Positions 32,321 through 43,102 of a stretch of 64,000 nucleotides of DNA are shown in pieces (within the stretch, counting starts at the first letter, position 1; each line of letters begins with the position of its first letter). This DNA comes from an uncultured Flavobacteriaceae bacterium (GTDB lineage Bacteria > Bacteroidota > Bacteroidia > Flavobacteriales > Flavobacteriaceae), in NCBI GenBank assembly GCA_949372605.1, contig CASIAE010000004.1, positions 38,400 through 102,399 of the forward strand, written 5' to 3'. The position numbers and the translations under genes are program-made. The notes below the pieces were generated by a model. It ran no database searches. It was given only the letters and a program-made list of their open reading frames with translations, and was not told the origin of the DNA.

Positions 32321-33971
32321 ATGAGTGTAAAAAAAACCATAATATCTCTTTTATCGTTGGGGGTGACGCTTCCCCTACTACTCTATATTTTAGTCAATAT
32401 TTTTGCAGGTGCGGGAAGGAAAAATGGACCAGCCAATCGATCATGGAAATATTGAAATTCCCACGCAACGTACATTCTCTTTCCATAAAAATTCAGAACT
32501 AAAACAAAACATTCTTGACGGGTGGACGTCTAAAACACCTGAAGACTGGAAGCCAGATGAGAAGGTAAATCTAAAAAATGCGCGAATTGTAATCAGTTGT
32601 TTGTTGGAAGGCAAAAGAGTAAAAGAGATGAACCGATATCTGATGCGTCAAAAGGCAGTAGGTCACCCAGGTTCACCGTGGTTGCTCTACCCCCTTGGAG
32701 ACTATGACTTTAATGCCATGGCATTTACAGCTTTACTTTATCTCTTTGGCGAAAAGCCTGATTTGTTATACCCCAAAACAAGGGAGCATCTATTGAATCA
32801 TATACTTACCATAGAGGGGGATGAATTTCGGAGGAATGTGGGTTATCTGTTTTTGGAAGACTCTGAAAATCATATTTTAATGACTGAAGGTTCACGTTAT
32901 TTAAAAAATCAATGGCTCAGGAATCACGGGAACACAGCTCCAGAATACGATAATAAAACCAATGGTGTAGAGAAAAAGTTAATATTTTTTTTGGAGGAAA
33001 TAGACACATATGGATTCTATGAATTCAATTCAGCACCCTATCTGGGCTATACCTATTGTGCACTTTTAAACCTCAATGAATTTGCCTCTGGTGAAATTCG
33101 ATCTCTAGCCGGTGAATTATTAGATCGACTCAATTGGCAATACGCCATAAGTAGTTACAAGTTCAAACATTTCCCTCCAAACCGAAGAAGGTTCGGTAAG
33201 AGTTTTAAGAAAAATATTGATTCAGACTATCACACGGTGATGCTTAAGGTTTGGGCCAGTCTATATGATGAATCATTGTCAGTTGATATGTCTAGAGGAC
33301 AACACCATGCACTATGGGCTACATTTGTGTCATACAAACCAGCTGACAAAGTTATTGAATGGGTTTTAAATAAACCCAAACCCTATTTTATAAAAATGGG
33401 ACATGGATACAATTCATGCCCAGAAATTCTCTCGGGTGACCAGGGGTATTTACTATCTGCGGGAGGAGCAAATCAGGGGAGACGCTCACTGATTGTTGCC
33501 AAACCCATTATGCTATTTCTAGACGATGATGCATCGGAAATGGGGGAGGCGTTTCACATGTTTGGTCCAGGAGATGATTTTGTCGATTGGAACAATACGG
33601 GAGTATATCATGACTTTGCTTGTGCAAAAGGGAAAGTGCGAATCCCCGAAGGAAAAAACTCCGCAACTTCATCAGGGAACTGGCAGATATTTGCCATTAC
33701 TGAAGGTGTTTTTCTGGCAACATACTCAAAAAAAGAATTAGGTTTGATGGTAATTGTCCGAACCGACTCCCCAGAAAATGCTTTAGAAAAAGTGATTGAG
33801 AATAATTTGGATGAAGAGCTATTAAAGACTCGTTTTATTCATCCCAATGGTAATTTGATTGAATATGATTTAGATGCTCCAAAAGATCAATGGGTTATTA
33901 ACAATGTAAATAAAAAAACCGTGAATAGGAATTTCGACCAATGGCTTTTTTTTGAAAGTTTAAGTTTTTAA
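32321..33971 (+). CDS. uncharacterised secreted protein (possible alpha/alpha-barrel carbohydrate-active enzyme), N-terminus frameshifted
   Basis: ATG at 32321 gives signal sequence MSVKKTIISLLSLGVTLPLLLYILVNIFAGAGRK; dropping one A of the AAAAA run at about 32420 joins it to the 522-aa ORF (MDQPIDHGNIEIPTQRTF...). Confidence 0.6.
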
Positions 33972-34032
33972 AAGGGGTTTAAAATCGGATTAAGCTTCTC
34001 AGCATATTAAATAAACTTATAAAAAAACAGTT

Positions 34033-34872
34033 TCATGGATGTTTATTATCGTTTAATAGACTTTTTATTTCTTTTACGACTAAAGGTAGAGCAGGAGCTT
34101 GAATTCCGTGACCATATCCTCCTAAAATAACATGTTTAACATTTTGATGACCTACAACTTTAAGCATGCGCATCATGTATGCATTTTCTTCTGTTCTTCC
34201 CAGCATCTCTAACTCTGGGTCACCAGTATATAGAACAATTGGTGGTGCGTCAGATTTTACATGAAATAGAGGAGCGAAACGATCAATTATAGGTTGAGTT
34301 TTAGGAATGTTTTGTTCAGCTCTTACTGTGAAATGTGTTATGGTGTGTCCGGTAAGTGGCAATAAGGCAAAAATGTCATTTGAGTCAATTTGATGAACTT
34401 GCAGATAGCTTTTATCTAAACCGACCATCAAAGTCAAATAGCCCCCAGCTGAGCTTCCACTAATGATTATTCTAGAAGCGTCTCCTCCATAACTTGATAT
34501 ATTTTTAAATGCCCAACCCACCGCAGCAGCAGCATCTTCAATATAGGTAGGAGCTTTCACTTTTGGGTGGAGGCGATAGTTCACCGCTATAACAGCAATT
34601 CCCTGTTCTTTTAATTCTTTGGGTACTGATTTATTTCCAAATGTTAATCCTCCTCCATGAAACCAAACGACTGTTGGAAATTTTTTTAAATTTCTAGGGT
34701 AATATAGATCCAATTTACATCTTTCTTTTTTGTATGTATTAGATGAATTATCTTCATAATAATAAATATTTTCTTTTAAAACGTATTCTTGTTCTTGAGC
34801 ATATAAAGTAAATGATATTAATAAAAATAATAGGATTAGTCTTTTCATAGTGTTGGTTATTAGATATTTCAT
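34033..34872 (-). CDS. alpha/beta hydrolase, esterase/lipase family
   Basis: VVWFHGGGLTFGN oxyanion motif, GSSAGGYLTLM nucleophile; likely start MKRLILLF. Confidence 0.88.
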   Translation of the reverse strand: MKYLITNTMKRLILLFLLISFTLYAQEQEYVLKENIYYYEDNSSNTYKKERCKLDLYYPRNLKKFPTVVWFHGGGLTFGNKSVPKELKEQGIAVIAVNYRLHPKVKAPTYIEDAAAAVGWAFKNISSYGGDASRIIISGSSAGGYLTLMVGLDKSYLQVHQIDSNDIFALLPLTGHTITHFTVRAEQNIPKTQPIIDRFAPLFHVKSDAPPIVLYTGDPELEMLGRTEENAYMMRMLKVVGHQNVKHVILGGYGHGIQAPALPLVVKEIKSLLNDNKHP

Positions 34873-35284
34873 ATAATAAGAGCAACCCCCAATCGGCCTG
34901 TCTCTCCGCTTGGTAAAACCCTAACTACTATATAAACAAGTGATTAGAGGGGGTAAAACTTGTTTGATTACCGTAACTCTAGTAAAACTAAACAGTCAAA
35001 AAAATTCAATAGTAATTTTTAATTGTTACTAATCTACTCAAATAATGTCGGTTTTCTTTTGATAAGAGATATTAGTATGTGTAATAGTGAGGTTTTGATT
35101 GCTTTTATGTGTTGAATTTAATAGTAAAATTGGAGAAAGGTAGACTATTACTACAAAATTAGATGTTTAAATATAGAAATAAATATGTTTACAATGTGTT
35201 ACACTATGCATTGATATGCAATACGGGCTTGACTTGATAGAGGGTTGTGTCGTGTCTTAATGGATATAATTTAAAAGATAACCT

Positions 35285-35416
35285 ATGGAATATTTAGACG
35301 AAATAATAAGCATGAGGGTCAAGCCTTCTGAAAAAGAAAAGATCAAATCAAGAGCAGCTGAACAAAAAATGAAGGTTTTTTCATATATAAGACTCAAGCT
35401 CTGTGAAGATCTCTAA
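35285..35416 (+). CDS. small ribbon-helix-helix / MobC-like protein (43 aa)
   Basis: My translation MEYLDEIISMRVKPSEKEKIKSRAAEQKMKVFSYIRLKLCEDL. Confidence 0.4.
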   Translation: MEYLDEIISMRVKPSEKEKIKSRAAEQKMKVFSYIRLKLCEDL

Positions 35417-35432
35417 TTCATATTAAAATAAT

Positions 35433-35759
35433 ATGTACAAGAGAGAATGCATTATAAGAAAATTAAAGTCAAAGATGCCGTTTAAATCTGGACACGAACT
35501 TTCGAAAGGTAGACCTAAGGGGTCAGGAAACAAGTCAAGCGAGGTTTTCAAAAAGACCGATGCTGTGCTCACGGAAAATAATATTAAGCTAGTGCAGAAT
35601 GATCTGGATCAGATGCAACCTAGAGATAGAGTTGCTGCAATACTTCAGTTTATGAAGTTTGTCATCCCAACTCAAGAGGCAGTTGAAATAGAAGATGACA
35701 GCCAGGATACAAGAAGCGACTATATAAAGTTCGGAGGGTTTTTTTATGTGAAAAAGTGA
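35433..35759 (+). CDS. DUF5681-like phage-related protein with aberrant C-terminus
   Basis: MPFKSGHELSKGRPKGSGNKSSEVFKK; C-terminal FGGFFYVKK is encoded by terminator-like ttcggagggttttttta. Confidence 0.55.
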   Translation: MYKRECIIRKLKSKMPFKSGHELSKGRPKGSGNKSSEVFKKTDAVLTENNIKLVQNDLDQMQPRDRVAAILQFMKFVIPTQEAVEIEDDSQDTRSDYIKFGGFFYVKK

Positions 35760-35842
35760 CATATGTCATTTTTTAAATATCTCAATAATTATAATTTTAT
35801 GTGTAAATCAAATTTATAGTAATTTGGTTTGGTTATGTTTAA

Positions 35843-35871
35843 GCCCTCTGGTGGTTCGGAGGGTTTTTTTA
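35843..35871 (+). terminator. Rho-independent terminator
   Basis: CCCTCtggtggttcgGAGGG followed by TTTTTTT. Confidence 0.8.
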
Positions 35872-35903
35872 TATATTGTATTTCAATCTAAAAAACATAT
35901 ATC

Positions 35904-36220
35904 ATGAAAAACATTGAAGACATTGCAATTTCAATCTTTGCAATAATTGGATTTGTTGCAATAATTACTGGTTTTACCAATCAAGCTGAACAGTCTGCGC
36001 AGCCAACATATGGAACACCAGAAAGTCACGTGTGGGAACTTGTAGTTGGGCCTACTTCTTCAGGTGATAGTAGGCTTGGTTATATAATAAAATTACTTGT
36101 GAAGTAAGAAAATATTCAAGAACTTGGCTATCAATTAAAGGTGTTGACTCAAGAACAGAGGCAAAATCTTACATTGTTACTCAAGAAGTTTCTTTCTAAA
36201 ATGAAAAACAAAACTAACCC
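35904..36220 (+). pseudogene. small membrane-anchored protein, frameshifted
   Basis: ORF MKNIEDIAISIFAIIGFVAII...GDSRLGYI; continuation NKITCEVRKYSRTWLSIKGVDSRTEAKSYIVTQEVSF* in another frame. Confidence 0.45.
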
Positions 36221-36480
36221 TGAAACTTAGTCAATTAAATTATTTACTAAAGCTAGTATTTTGTTTAAAGAAGTACTTTGTGTTTTTAGGCTGGAATCAT
36301 CATCTTTATAGTAAGCATTGAAAGTTAATAGTAATATTTCTATCAATAATAATTTAATTTTTTCATTCATTTAGTCGTTGTTTTAAATTACAATTAACTT
36401 CTTGTATGAGGAATAAACATATTGATTATAGGTTCTCATATATCGTTGGTTATCTTTGTTACTTATTTCGATTATAGAAT

Positions 36481-37050
36481 TTGCAACAAATAAAGTTTTA
36501 CTTAGATCAAATAGCGATCATATCTGAAGTAGATTGGTTTTTTTTTAAATCAAAGTTGCAACGTCGTATCATTTTAAAGAAATCGATTATTTTAAAAGCT
36601 ACTGAAATTGAAAATAATGTCTCATTTATAGAATCTGGCGTTGTTCGGTTATACATTCCTAAAGAAGATCCAGAAAAAGAAATTACCTTTGGCTTTAGTT
36701 TTAAAAATCAGTTTGTAAGTGCCTATGATTCTTTTTTAACACAAACACCTTCAGCCTATCAACTTCAGGCGCTTTCACAGACTACTTTATTGAGTATTTC
36801 CTATGAAGATTTACAATTGGTTTATAGAAGTACTCAAATAGGAAACCTAGTTGGCAGATTAATTGCAGAACGTCTTTTTTTGATAAAATCTAGCCGTGAA
36901 CAAAACTTACTTAACCTTTCTGCAGAAGAACGTTATCTTAGGTTATTCAAAGAAAGGCCAGAGCTTTTAAAAGTAATTCCTTTAAAATACATCAGCTCTT
37001 ATATTGGTGTTACTGCACAAGCTTTAAGCAGAATAAGAAAACGTTTATAA
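36481..37050 (+). CDS. Crp/Fnr-family transcriptional regulator
   Basis: Cyclic-nucleotide-binding-like fold and C-terminal HTH YISSYIGVTAQALSRIRKRL; TTG start. Confidence 0.85.
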   Translation: MQQIKFYLDQIAIISEVDWFFFKSKLQRRIILKKSIILKATEIENNVSFIESGVVRLYIPKEDPEKEITFGFSFKNQFVSAYDSFLTQTPSAYQLQALSQTTLLSISYEDLQLVYRSTQIGNLVGRLIAERLFLIKSSREQNLLNLSAEERYLRLFKERPELLKVIPLKYISSYIGVTAQALSRIRKRL

Positions 37051-37112
37051 TACCTGTTTATTGACTTCGGTTCATTGTTTGGCTTGAAACATTAAACTAA
37101 ATTTGAAAAAAA

Positions 37113-37835
37113 ATGTTAATTTTTATTTTTACTTTATTACTGTGGTATGGTGGATTATTTTTTCAATCTTTCTTCTTACATCGTTATGCTGCGCACCAAT
37201 TATTTACAATGTCTAAAACTATGGAACGCATTACGTTTGTTTTGACGTGGGTTTTTCAAGGTTCTAGTTATTTAAGTGCTTATGGTTATGGAATCATGCA
37301 TAGAATGCATCACGCATATACCGATACTGACAAAGATCCCCACTCACCCTCTCACGATGCAAATTTATTTGCAATGATGTGGAAAACAAAAACAATCTAT
37401 GAAGATATTAATCAACAACGAATTGAAATCGATGAGCGTTTTATCAAAAATGTTCCGCAATGGAAAGGTTTTGATCAGTTTGCAAGTTCTCAATTTTCTC
37501 GATTGCTTTGGATTGCCATTTATATAACATTCTTTTTTTTATTTGTTACTAGCTGGTGGCAATGGTTATTATTGCCAGTAATCTTGTTAATGGCTCCAAT
37601 ACATGGTGTAATTATTAATTGGTTTGGTCATATTTATGGCTATGTAAATTATACCATCAAAAATACAAGTAAAAATCTCTTTCATTTTGATTTTTTAATG
37701 ATGGGTGAAGGGTATCATAACAACCATCATAATAACGCAAGCAACGCTAATTTTGGTGTTAAATGGCATGAGATTGATGTTACATATCTAATTATAAGAT
37801 TATTAAATGCAGTTGGTTGTATCCAATTAAAATAG
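37113..37835 (+). CDS. fatty-acid (acyl-CoA) desaturase
   Basis: His boxes HRYAAH, HRMHHAYTD, GEGYHNNHH. Confidence 0.93.
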   Translation: MLIFIFTLLLWYGGLFFQSFFLHRYAAHQLFTMSKTMERITFVLTWVFQGSSYLSAYGYGIMHRMHHAYTDTDKDPHSPSHDANLFAMMWKTKTIYEDINQQRIEIDERFIKNVPQWKGFDQFASSQFSRLLWIAIYITFFFLFVTSWWQWLLLPVILLMAPIHGVIINWFGHIYGYVNYTIKNTSKNLFHFDFLMMGEGYHNNHHNNASNANFGVKWHEIDVTYLIIRLLNAVGCIQLK

Positions 37836-38039
37836 CTTCTTTAAGCTTATTTTCATTATCTGACGTCTTTATAAAGATTTAAACACAGGAGACATGATTA
37901 TTCCCCTCACGTATTCACAAATCCCCTTAACAACCACTCCCTAAAACCACTACAAAATAATCTTGTGTTAGATCAGTGAGATCGATTAGGATGTGTTTGG
38001 ATTGTATAAATTGGTATAAAAGAAAAACATTTTTCATTT

Positions 38040-38801
38040 TTGATTCAGATTAGTCAGATTTGCTCTTATTTTTATCCTATGAAAAATATATCTATTCTTA
38101 TAATCTTTATTAGTTGCTTTTTAACCTCCACTGAATCAGTAGCACAAGGAGATGAAAAAGACGTAAAATATAACTACAAAAGAGGAGATTTTAATGGCAT
38201 AGGGAAATGGTATATGGGAAGAGAAATTGCCTATGTAATGGGGTTTCAAGGAATTAATTGGTTGGAGAGGTCTGAAAGGGAAAAAGAAGAGGATGTTTCT
38301 GCATTGATAGAAAACATGAAGATTGAAGCTGATGATACTATTGCAGATATTGGTGCAGGTTCTGGATATCATGTCTTTAAGATGGCACCATTGGCTGAAA
38401 ATGGTTTGGTTTATGCTGTCGATATTCAACCCGAAATGTTGAATGCGATTAAATTAAAAAATAAGTCAACGGGGATCTTGAATGTTGAAACAATTCTTGG
38501 ATCTGACAAAAGTATCAATTTACCTAAGCACTCGCTCGATAAAGTTTTATTGGTAGATGTCTATCATGAATTTAGTTATCCTGTTGAAATGATTGAGTCT
38601 ATAAAAAATGCTTTAAAACCTAATGGGTTATTGTTTTTAATAGAATATAGGGGTGAAGATTCAAATGTCCCAATTAAAAAAATCCACAAAATGACAGAAA
38701 GACAATCTGTTTTAGAGATGGAGTCAGCTGGATTGAAGTTAAAAGAAAACATTGATAATCTTCCTTGGCAGCACTGTATGATTTTTGAGAAGAATCAATA
38801 A
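38040..38801 (+). CDS. class I SAM-dependent methyltransferase, secreted
   Basis: DTIADIGAGSGYHVFKMA, VYAVDIQPEML; probable start MKNISILI at about 38079. Confidence 0.88.
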   Translation: MIQISQICSYFYPMKNISILIIFISCFLTSTESVAQGDEKDVKYNYKRGDFNGIGKWYMGREIAYVMGFQGINWLERSEREKEEDVSALIENMKIEADDTIADIGAGSGYHVFKMAPLAENGLVYAVDIQPEMLNAIKLKNKSTGILNVETILGSDKSINLPKHSLDKVLLVDVYHEFSYPVEMIESIKNALKPNGLLFLIEYRGEDSNVPIKKIHKMTERQSVLEMESAGLKLKENIDNLPWQHCMIFEKNQ

Positions 38802-38864
38802 AATATTGGGAGATTATATTACATATCAAATCCCATCCCCCTGTTTATTAATTAATCAGTAAAC

Positions 38865-39023
38865 TTAAAGCGCCCAAGCTCTTCCACCAGTTGCTTCTTT
38901 TAGGAATACACATCCTTTTTGTTCTTCCGGAGCGGGAGCATAAGCCATAACGATTTCGCCAATTACTTCAGAATTCTTAAAGGCAGATACCGCAAAACTT
39001 CTCAAGCTTCTAAAGAGTTTGAA
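38865..39023 (-). pseudogene. in-frame coding-like tail downstream of the sulfatase stop
   Basis: FKLFRSLRSFAVSAFKNSEVIGEIVMAYAPAPEEQKGCVFLKEATGGRAWAL*, same frame as 39024..40589. Confidence 0.35.
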
Positions 39024-40589
39024 TTAGTTGTTTATTCTTAAATCTTCATTCAGACGGTAAAAAGCACCCTCAATATCACGCTCACCTGTTTCTGCTTTTA
39101 CATCCTTTAGGAATTTATTTAGTTCAGTTTCAAGTTCCTTTACTTTTTTAGGATACTTCTCAAGCAGATTTATGTTTTCGCCGATGTCATTTGCAAGATT
39201 AAATAATTCGACCTTCGGCGTATTCTCATACTTCGTCTCCTTGGACCAATATTTAATTAATTTGAATTCGCCTTTTATAATCGCACTGCGCGGCGCACGA
39301 TGCGACGATTGATGAAAGATCAATACTTCACTGTTTCGCTCAACGGTTTCAATACTTTCGTCGTGAAGAAGAGGAACCAAACTTCCACCGTCAATTTCCT
39401 CAGGCATTTCTACTTTGTTCCCTGCCAACTCGGCAAAAGTGGGAAGAAAGTCTAAACCTGAAACAGGTATTTCGCTTACCCGCCCAGCTTTAATGCCTGG
39501 ACCGAAAACAATAAAAGGAACACGTAATCCTCCCTCGTAAAACGAATGTTTTCCATCGCGCAACGGGAAATTTCTTTGATGAATTTCAGTAAATTTCCCA
39601 TCCACTAATTCTTTGTTCTCATCAACAAAACCCATTTGATACAAAGCCGGCGTACCACCGTTGTCACCCATCAGAAAAATATAGGTGTTGTTTTCAATTC
39701 CCATCTCTTTTACAAAATTGAGAATTTTCCCTACCCCTTCATCCAGATCTTTTAGCATAGCTGCAAACTCCGGATTGGAATGACGCTCACCTACTGGTTT
39801 ATTATTAAAGTATTCAATGGTCTCTTTTTTCGAAATTAATGAAACATGCGCAGCATAATGAGAGAGTTGCACATAAAATGGTTTGTCTTCCGAAATACTC
39901 TCTTTCATATATTTCATTGCGCGATTGGTAATTCCAAAAATATCCTTTGGATTTTCATCGCTCCAATAGTAACAACCTTTGCCAGACCTTCGCATATTTG
40001 TCGGATTCTTAATCTTATTGTCAATTAAGTATTTATCGAGCATTTTGGTATAAGTTTTAAAGTCAAGATATTCGTCGCTAAACATTTCGCCACCGGCATT
40101 TGAGCTCATTCCTTCATCGTAGTCGAAACCGGCATCTTTTGGTTCCATTGCAATGTGCCATTTCCCAAAATGTGCCGTTTTATAATCGGGATTTGCCTTT
40201 TTTATTGCTCGTGGAATAGTAAGCCAGTCGGTAGTTTTTTTATACCAGTCGGTATCTTTGTTATATAGATGCCGGGCTGCATTTTGACCAAACATCATGC
40301 TATTACGGGTTGGTGAACAGATTGGGTTGGGAGCATAACCTTGTGTAAACAACACACCCATTTTTGCCAACTTATCCATGTTGGGTGTTTCGTAGAAATC
40401 ACTTTTCGACTCTGGAATATTAGGATTAGCGAGGTGCGAAACACTTGTCCAGCCCTGATCATCAGTTAGAATAAATATAATATTAGGGCTTATTTGCGCT
40501 GTTTTCGTCTGAGCGATACCCATAAACGAACTTAATACCTCCACAATGAAAACGATTAGAACAAGATTGGCCTTACTTAGTTTCATCAC
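39024..40589 (-). CDS. S1-type sulfatase
   Basis: [29 protein letters not shown] formylglycine motif, GKWHIAMEP, LMGDNGGTPALYQ. Confidence 0.93.
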   Translation of the reverse strand: MMKLSKANLVLIVFIVEVLSSFMGIAQTKTAQISPNIIFILTDDQGWTSVSHLANPNIPESKSDFYETPNMDKLAKMGVLFTQGYAPNPICSPTRNSMMFGQNAARHLYNKDTDWYKKTTDWLTIPRAIKKANPDYKTAHFGKWHIAMEPKDAGFDYDEGMSSNAGGEMFSDEYLDFKTYTKMLDKYLIDNKIKNPTNMRRSGKGCYYWSDENPKDIFGITNRAMKYMKESISEDKPFYVQLSHYAAHVSLISKKETIEYFNNKPVGERHSNPEFAAMLKDLDEGVGKILNFVKEMGIENNTYIFLMGDNGGTPALYQMGFVDENKELVDGKFTEIHQRNFPLRDGKHSFYEGGLRVPFIVFGPGIKAGRVSEIPVSGLDFLPTFAELAGNKVEMPEEIDGGSLVPLLHDESIETVERNSEVLIFHQSSHRAPRSAIIKGEFKLIKYWSKETKYENTPKVELFNLANDIGENINLLEKYPKKVKELETELNKFLKDVKAETGERDIEGAFYRLNEDLRINN

Positions 40590-40776
40590 TCAGCTTATTT
40601 TTTGTTTTGAGTCTTAAAAATTCAATCTACAAATCATTGATGTCATTAGCTTCCTAAAAAATAAATTATTCTAAAACTTTATGCTTATTTTTAATAGATG
40701 CGACAGAACCGGGCTGGGGGTCTTTTAACTCTCCGGCGTGAACACATAAGGTTCTAAAATCAGCTTTTGTTTTAAT

Positions 40777-41331
40777 TTATTCTTCAATCCATGAGACAAC
40801 ACTAGGATCATCTGGAAGTGTACTTGGAGAAACCACCATTGCCAAACGACCATCTGCGTTAATTAGATATTTCTGGAAATTCCATGAAACACTTGAATCT
40901 AAAACTCCATTTTTACTCTTTTTAGTCAAAAACTCATACACTGGATGCATTTTTTTCCCTTTAACAGAAATCTTACTCATCATTGGGAAAGTCACTCCAT
41001 AATTTCTTTTGCAAAAAACAGCAATCTCTTCATCTGATCCAGGTTCTTGAAACATAAAATTATTTGCAGGAAAACCTACAATAACAAAATCTTTATCGCC
41101 GTACTTATCATAAATCGCTTGTAATTTTTTGTACTGTGGAGTTAATCCACATTTAGAAGCAGTATTCACAACCATTATTTTTTTCCCTTTTAAAGAACTA
41201 AAGTCAAATTCTTCTCCCTCTAGGTTTTGAACTGTAAATTGGTAAATCGTTGTATCACCTGCTTCCTTTTGACCTCTAGCTGATAGTGTTGCAATCATAA
41301 TAAATAACGGTATTAAGCTTCTTAACTTCAT
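40777..41331 (-). CDS. glutathione peroxidase family protein
   Basis: VVNTASKCGLTPQYKKLQAIYDKYGDKDFVIVGFPANNF, VSWNFQKYLINADG. Confidence 0.93.
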   Translation of the reverse strand: MKLRSLIPLFIMIATLSARGQKEAGDTTIYQFTVQNLEGEEFDFSSLKGKKIMVVNTASKCGLTPQYKKLQAIYDKYGDKDFVIVGFPANNFMFQEPGSDEEIAVFCKRNYGVTFPMMSKISVKGKKMHPVYEFLTKKSKNGVLDSSVSWNFQKYLINADGRLAMVVSPSTLPDDPSVVSWIEE

Positions 41332-41601
41332 AGTCAGTAATTTTATTTAAATATCGCTGTTTTATTGTTAAGATAAAAATTAAATAAGCGTCTTAGACTA
41401 ATTCTGCAGAAAGGTCTTCTTCAATAAGCGCAGTGCATCTTGGCACAAGATAATCCAGTGAACCAGATTTGAACCAAAGCCAATTGTAGTTTCAATACTT
41501 CAATTTCTCCAGCCATTTTCACCTCAAGTTTAACAAAACTAAAGTAATTATCCTGTGGGATTGAATATTATTACAAGTTCTCAACCACTTTAAAGAATAG
41601 C

Positions 41602-41890
41602 AGAGATTAGGTTATATACTCATTTCACCAGCATATCCCCAAAGGAAAATATATTTATTTTGAAGGGGTGGGGTGTTAAATTGAGAGTTTTAGGTTGGAT
41701 TTTTTGGGTTTACACCCAAATAAAAGGGGGTAATTGGAACCCAGATATCCTAAGTAAAATAGGTGGTTTAGAGCCATACGACTCATAAAATCCTTGGGCA
41801 CACTAATTTCAAGCACTTTTTGGCTTTACATATATCTAAAGTCCTCAGGTTTAGGCTATAACATCTTTACAGAAATAATGCAAGAAAAAT
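41602..41890 (-). repeat. intergenic repeat family 1, copy 4 (longest, extended form)
   Basis: gattaggttatatactcatttcaccagcatatccccaaaggaaaatatatttattttgaaggggtggggtgttaaattgagagttttaggttggatttttt plus about 170 bp also found near 46184 and 58150. Confidence 0.85.
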
Positions 41891-41981
41891 ACATAAAGAC
41901 ATTAATTTTGCGCATTGGAATAAGATTCTTTGTTAGCTAATTGCAAAACAATTCTTTATATTAATTGAACTATACATAATA

Positions 41982-42905
41982 ATGAATTTTAGAAGTTTAG
42001 CATCAATATTTTCTTGTGTCTTAGTTATACTTGGACTAATATTATATTCCCCTGATATTCCAGTTTCAGATTTAAAAAGTAAGTACGCTAATCAACATTC
42101 AAAATTTATTAAAATTGACGGAATGAATGTTCATTATCGTGACCAAGGGAAAGGTGAGACTATTATTTTATTACACGGGACAGGGGCTTCTTTGCATACT
42201 TGGGACAAATGGACAGATAAATTAAAAAATAGCTATCGCGTAATTAGATTGGATCTTCCAGCATATGGATTAACTGGGCCTCACCCTGAGAATAAATACT
42301 CTATTTCTGAATATTCTGAATTTCTTAACTCATTTGTAAATCAACTAAAACTAAATAATTTTATTCTATCAGGAAATTCACTTGGAGGATCAATCTCATG
42401 GTACTATGCTTCTATTTACCCTGAAAAGGTTCAGCTTTTAAACTTATTAAGCCCTGGAGGATTTTTAAAAAAAGACAACAGAAGTCCTTTAGTAATTAAA
42501 CTAGCAAGAGCACCTGTAATTAATAAAATACTCAGATACGTTACCCCTAGATTTTTCATAAAAAATACTTTAAAAGAAGTTTACTATGACAAAAACAAAT
42601 TAACAGATCTTAAAATTGATACCTATAGGGATATGATTTTAAGAGAGAATAATAGGGAATCGTTTATTAGCAGATCGCTTTTAAAACCTAAAGACCATAC
42701 GAATAGGCTCAAGCTAATTTCAGCTCCTACGCAAATTATATGGGGGAATGAAGACGCTTGGATACCTGTTTCTAATTCTAAGTTTTTCAAGGATGCAATA
42801 GCAAACGTTAGGATCGACATAATGCATGAAACTGGTCACATTCCAATGGAAGAAAGACCATTAGAAAGCTTGGATTTATTATTAAATTTTATAAATAGTA
42901 ATTAA
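41982..42905 (+). CDS. alpha/beta hydrolase
   Basis: IILLHGTGASLHTWDKW, LSGNSLGGSISWYYA, catalytic-His context ETGHIPMEERP. Confidence 0.92.
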   Translation: MNFRSLASIFSCVLVILGLILYSPDIPVSDLKSKYANQHSKFIKIDGMNVHYRDQGKGETIILLHGTGASLHTWDKWTDKLKNSYRVIRLDLPAYGLTGPHPENKYSISEYSEFLNSFVNQLKLNNFILSGNSLGGSISWYYASIYPEKVQLLNLLSPGGFLKKDNRSPLVIKLARAPVINKILRYVTPRFFIKNTLKEVYYDKNKLTDLKIDTYRDMILRENNRESFISRSLLKPKDHTNRLKLISAPTQIIWGNEDAWIPVSNSKFFKDAIANVRIDIMHETGHIPMEERPLESLDLLLNFINSN

Positions 42906-43034
42906 CCCAATAACTATAATATTGATTCTCCGTTTTCATCTGTAGTTAGAACTTTATAGATATAATTCACGAAGAAGTTGAGCGCCAATAACCAATTTAC
43001 CAGCTCAATTAATTAATGATAGGTTTTTAAAAGT

Positions 43035-43102
43035 AATTAGGCTACACAACCATTTCACCAGCGTATCCCCAAAAGGGAAATAGACTTATTTTGAAGGGGT
43101 TT
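43035..43102 (-). repeat. intergenic repeat family 1, copy 5
   Basis: aattaggctacacaaccatttcaccagcgtatccccaaaagggaaatagacttattttgaaggggttt. Confidence 0.8.
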
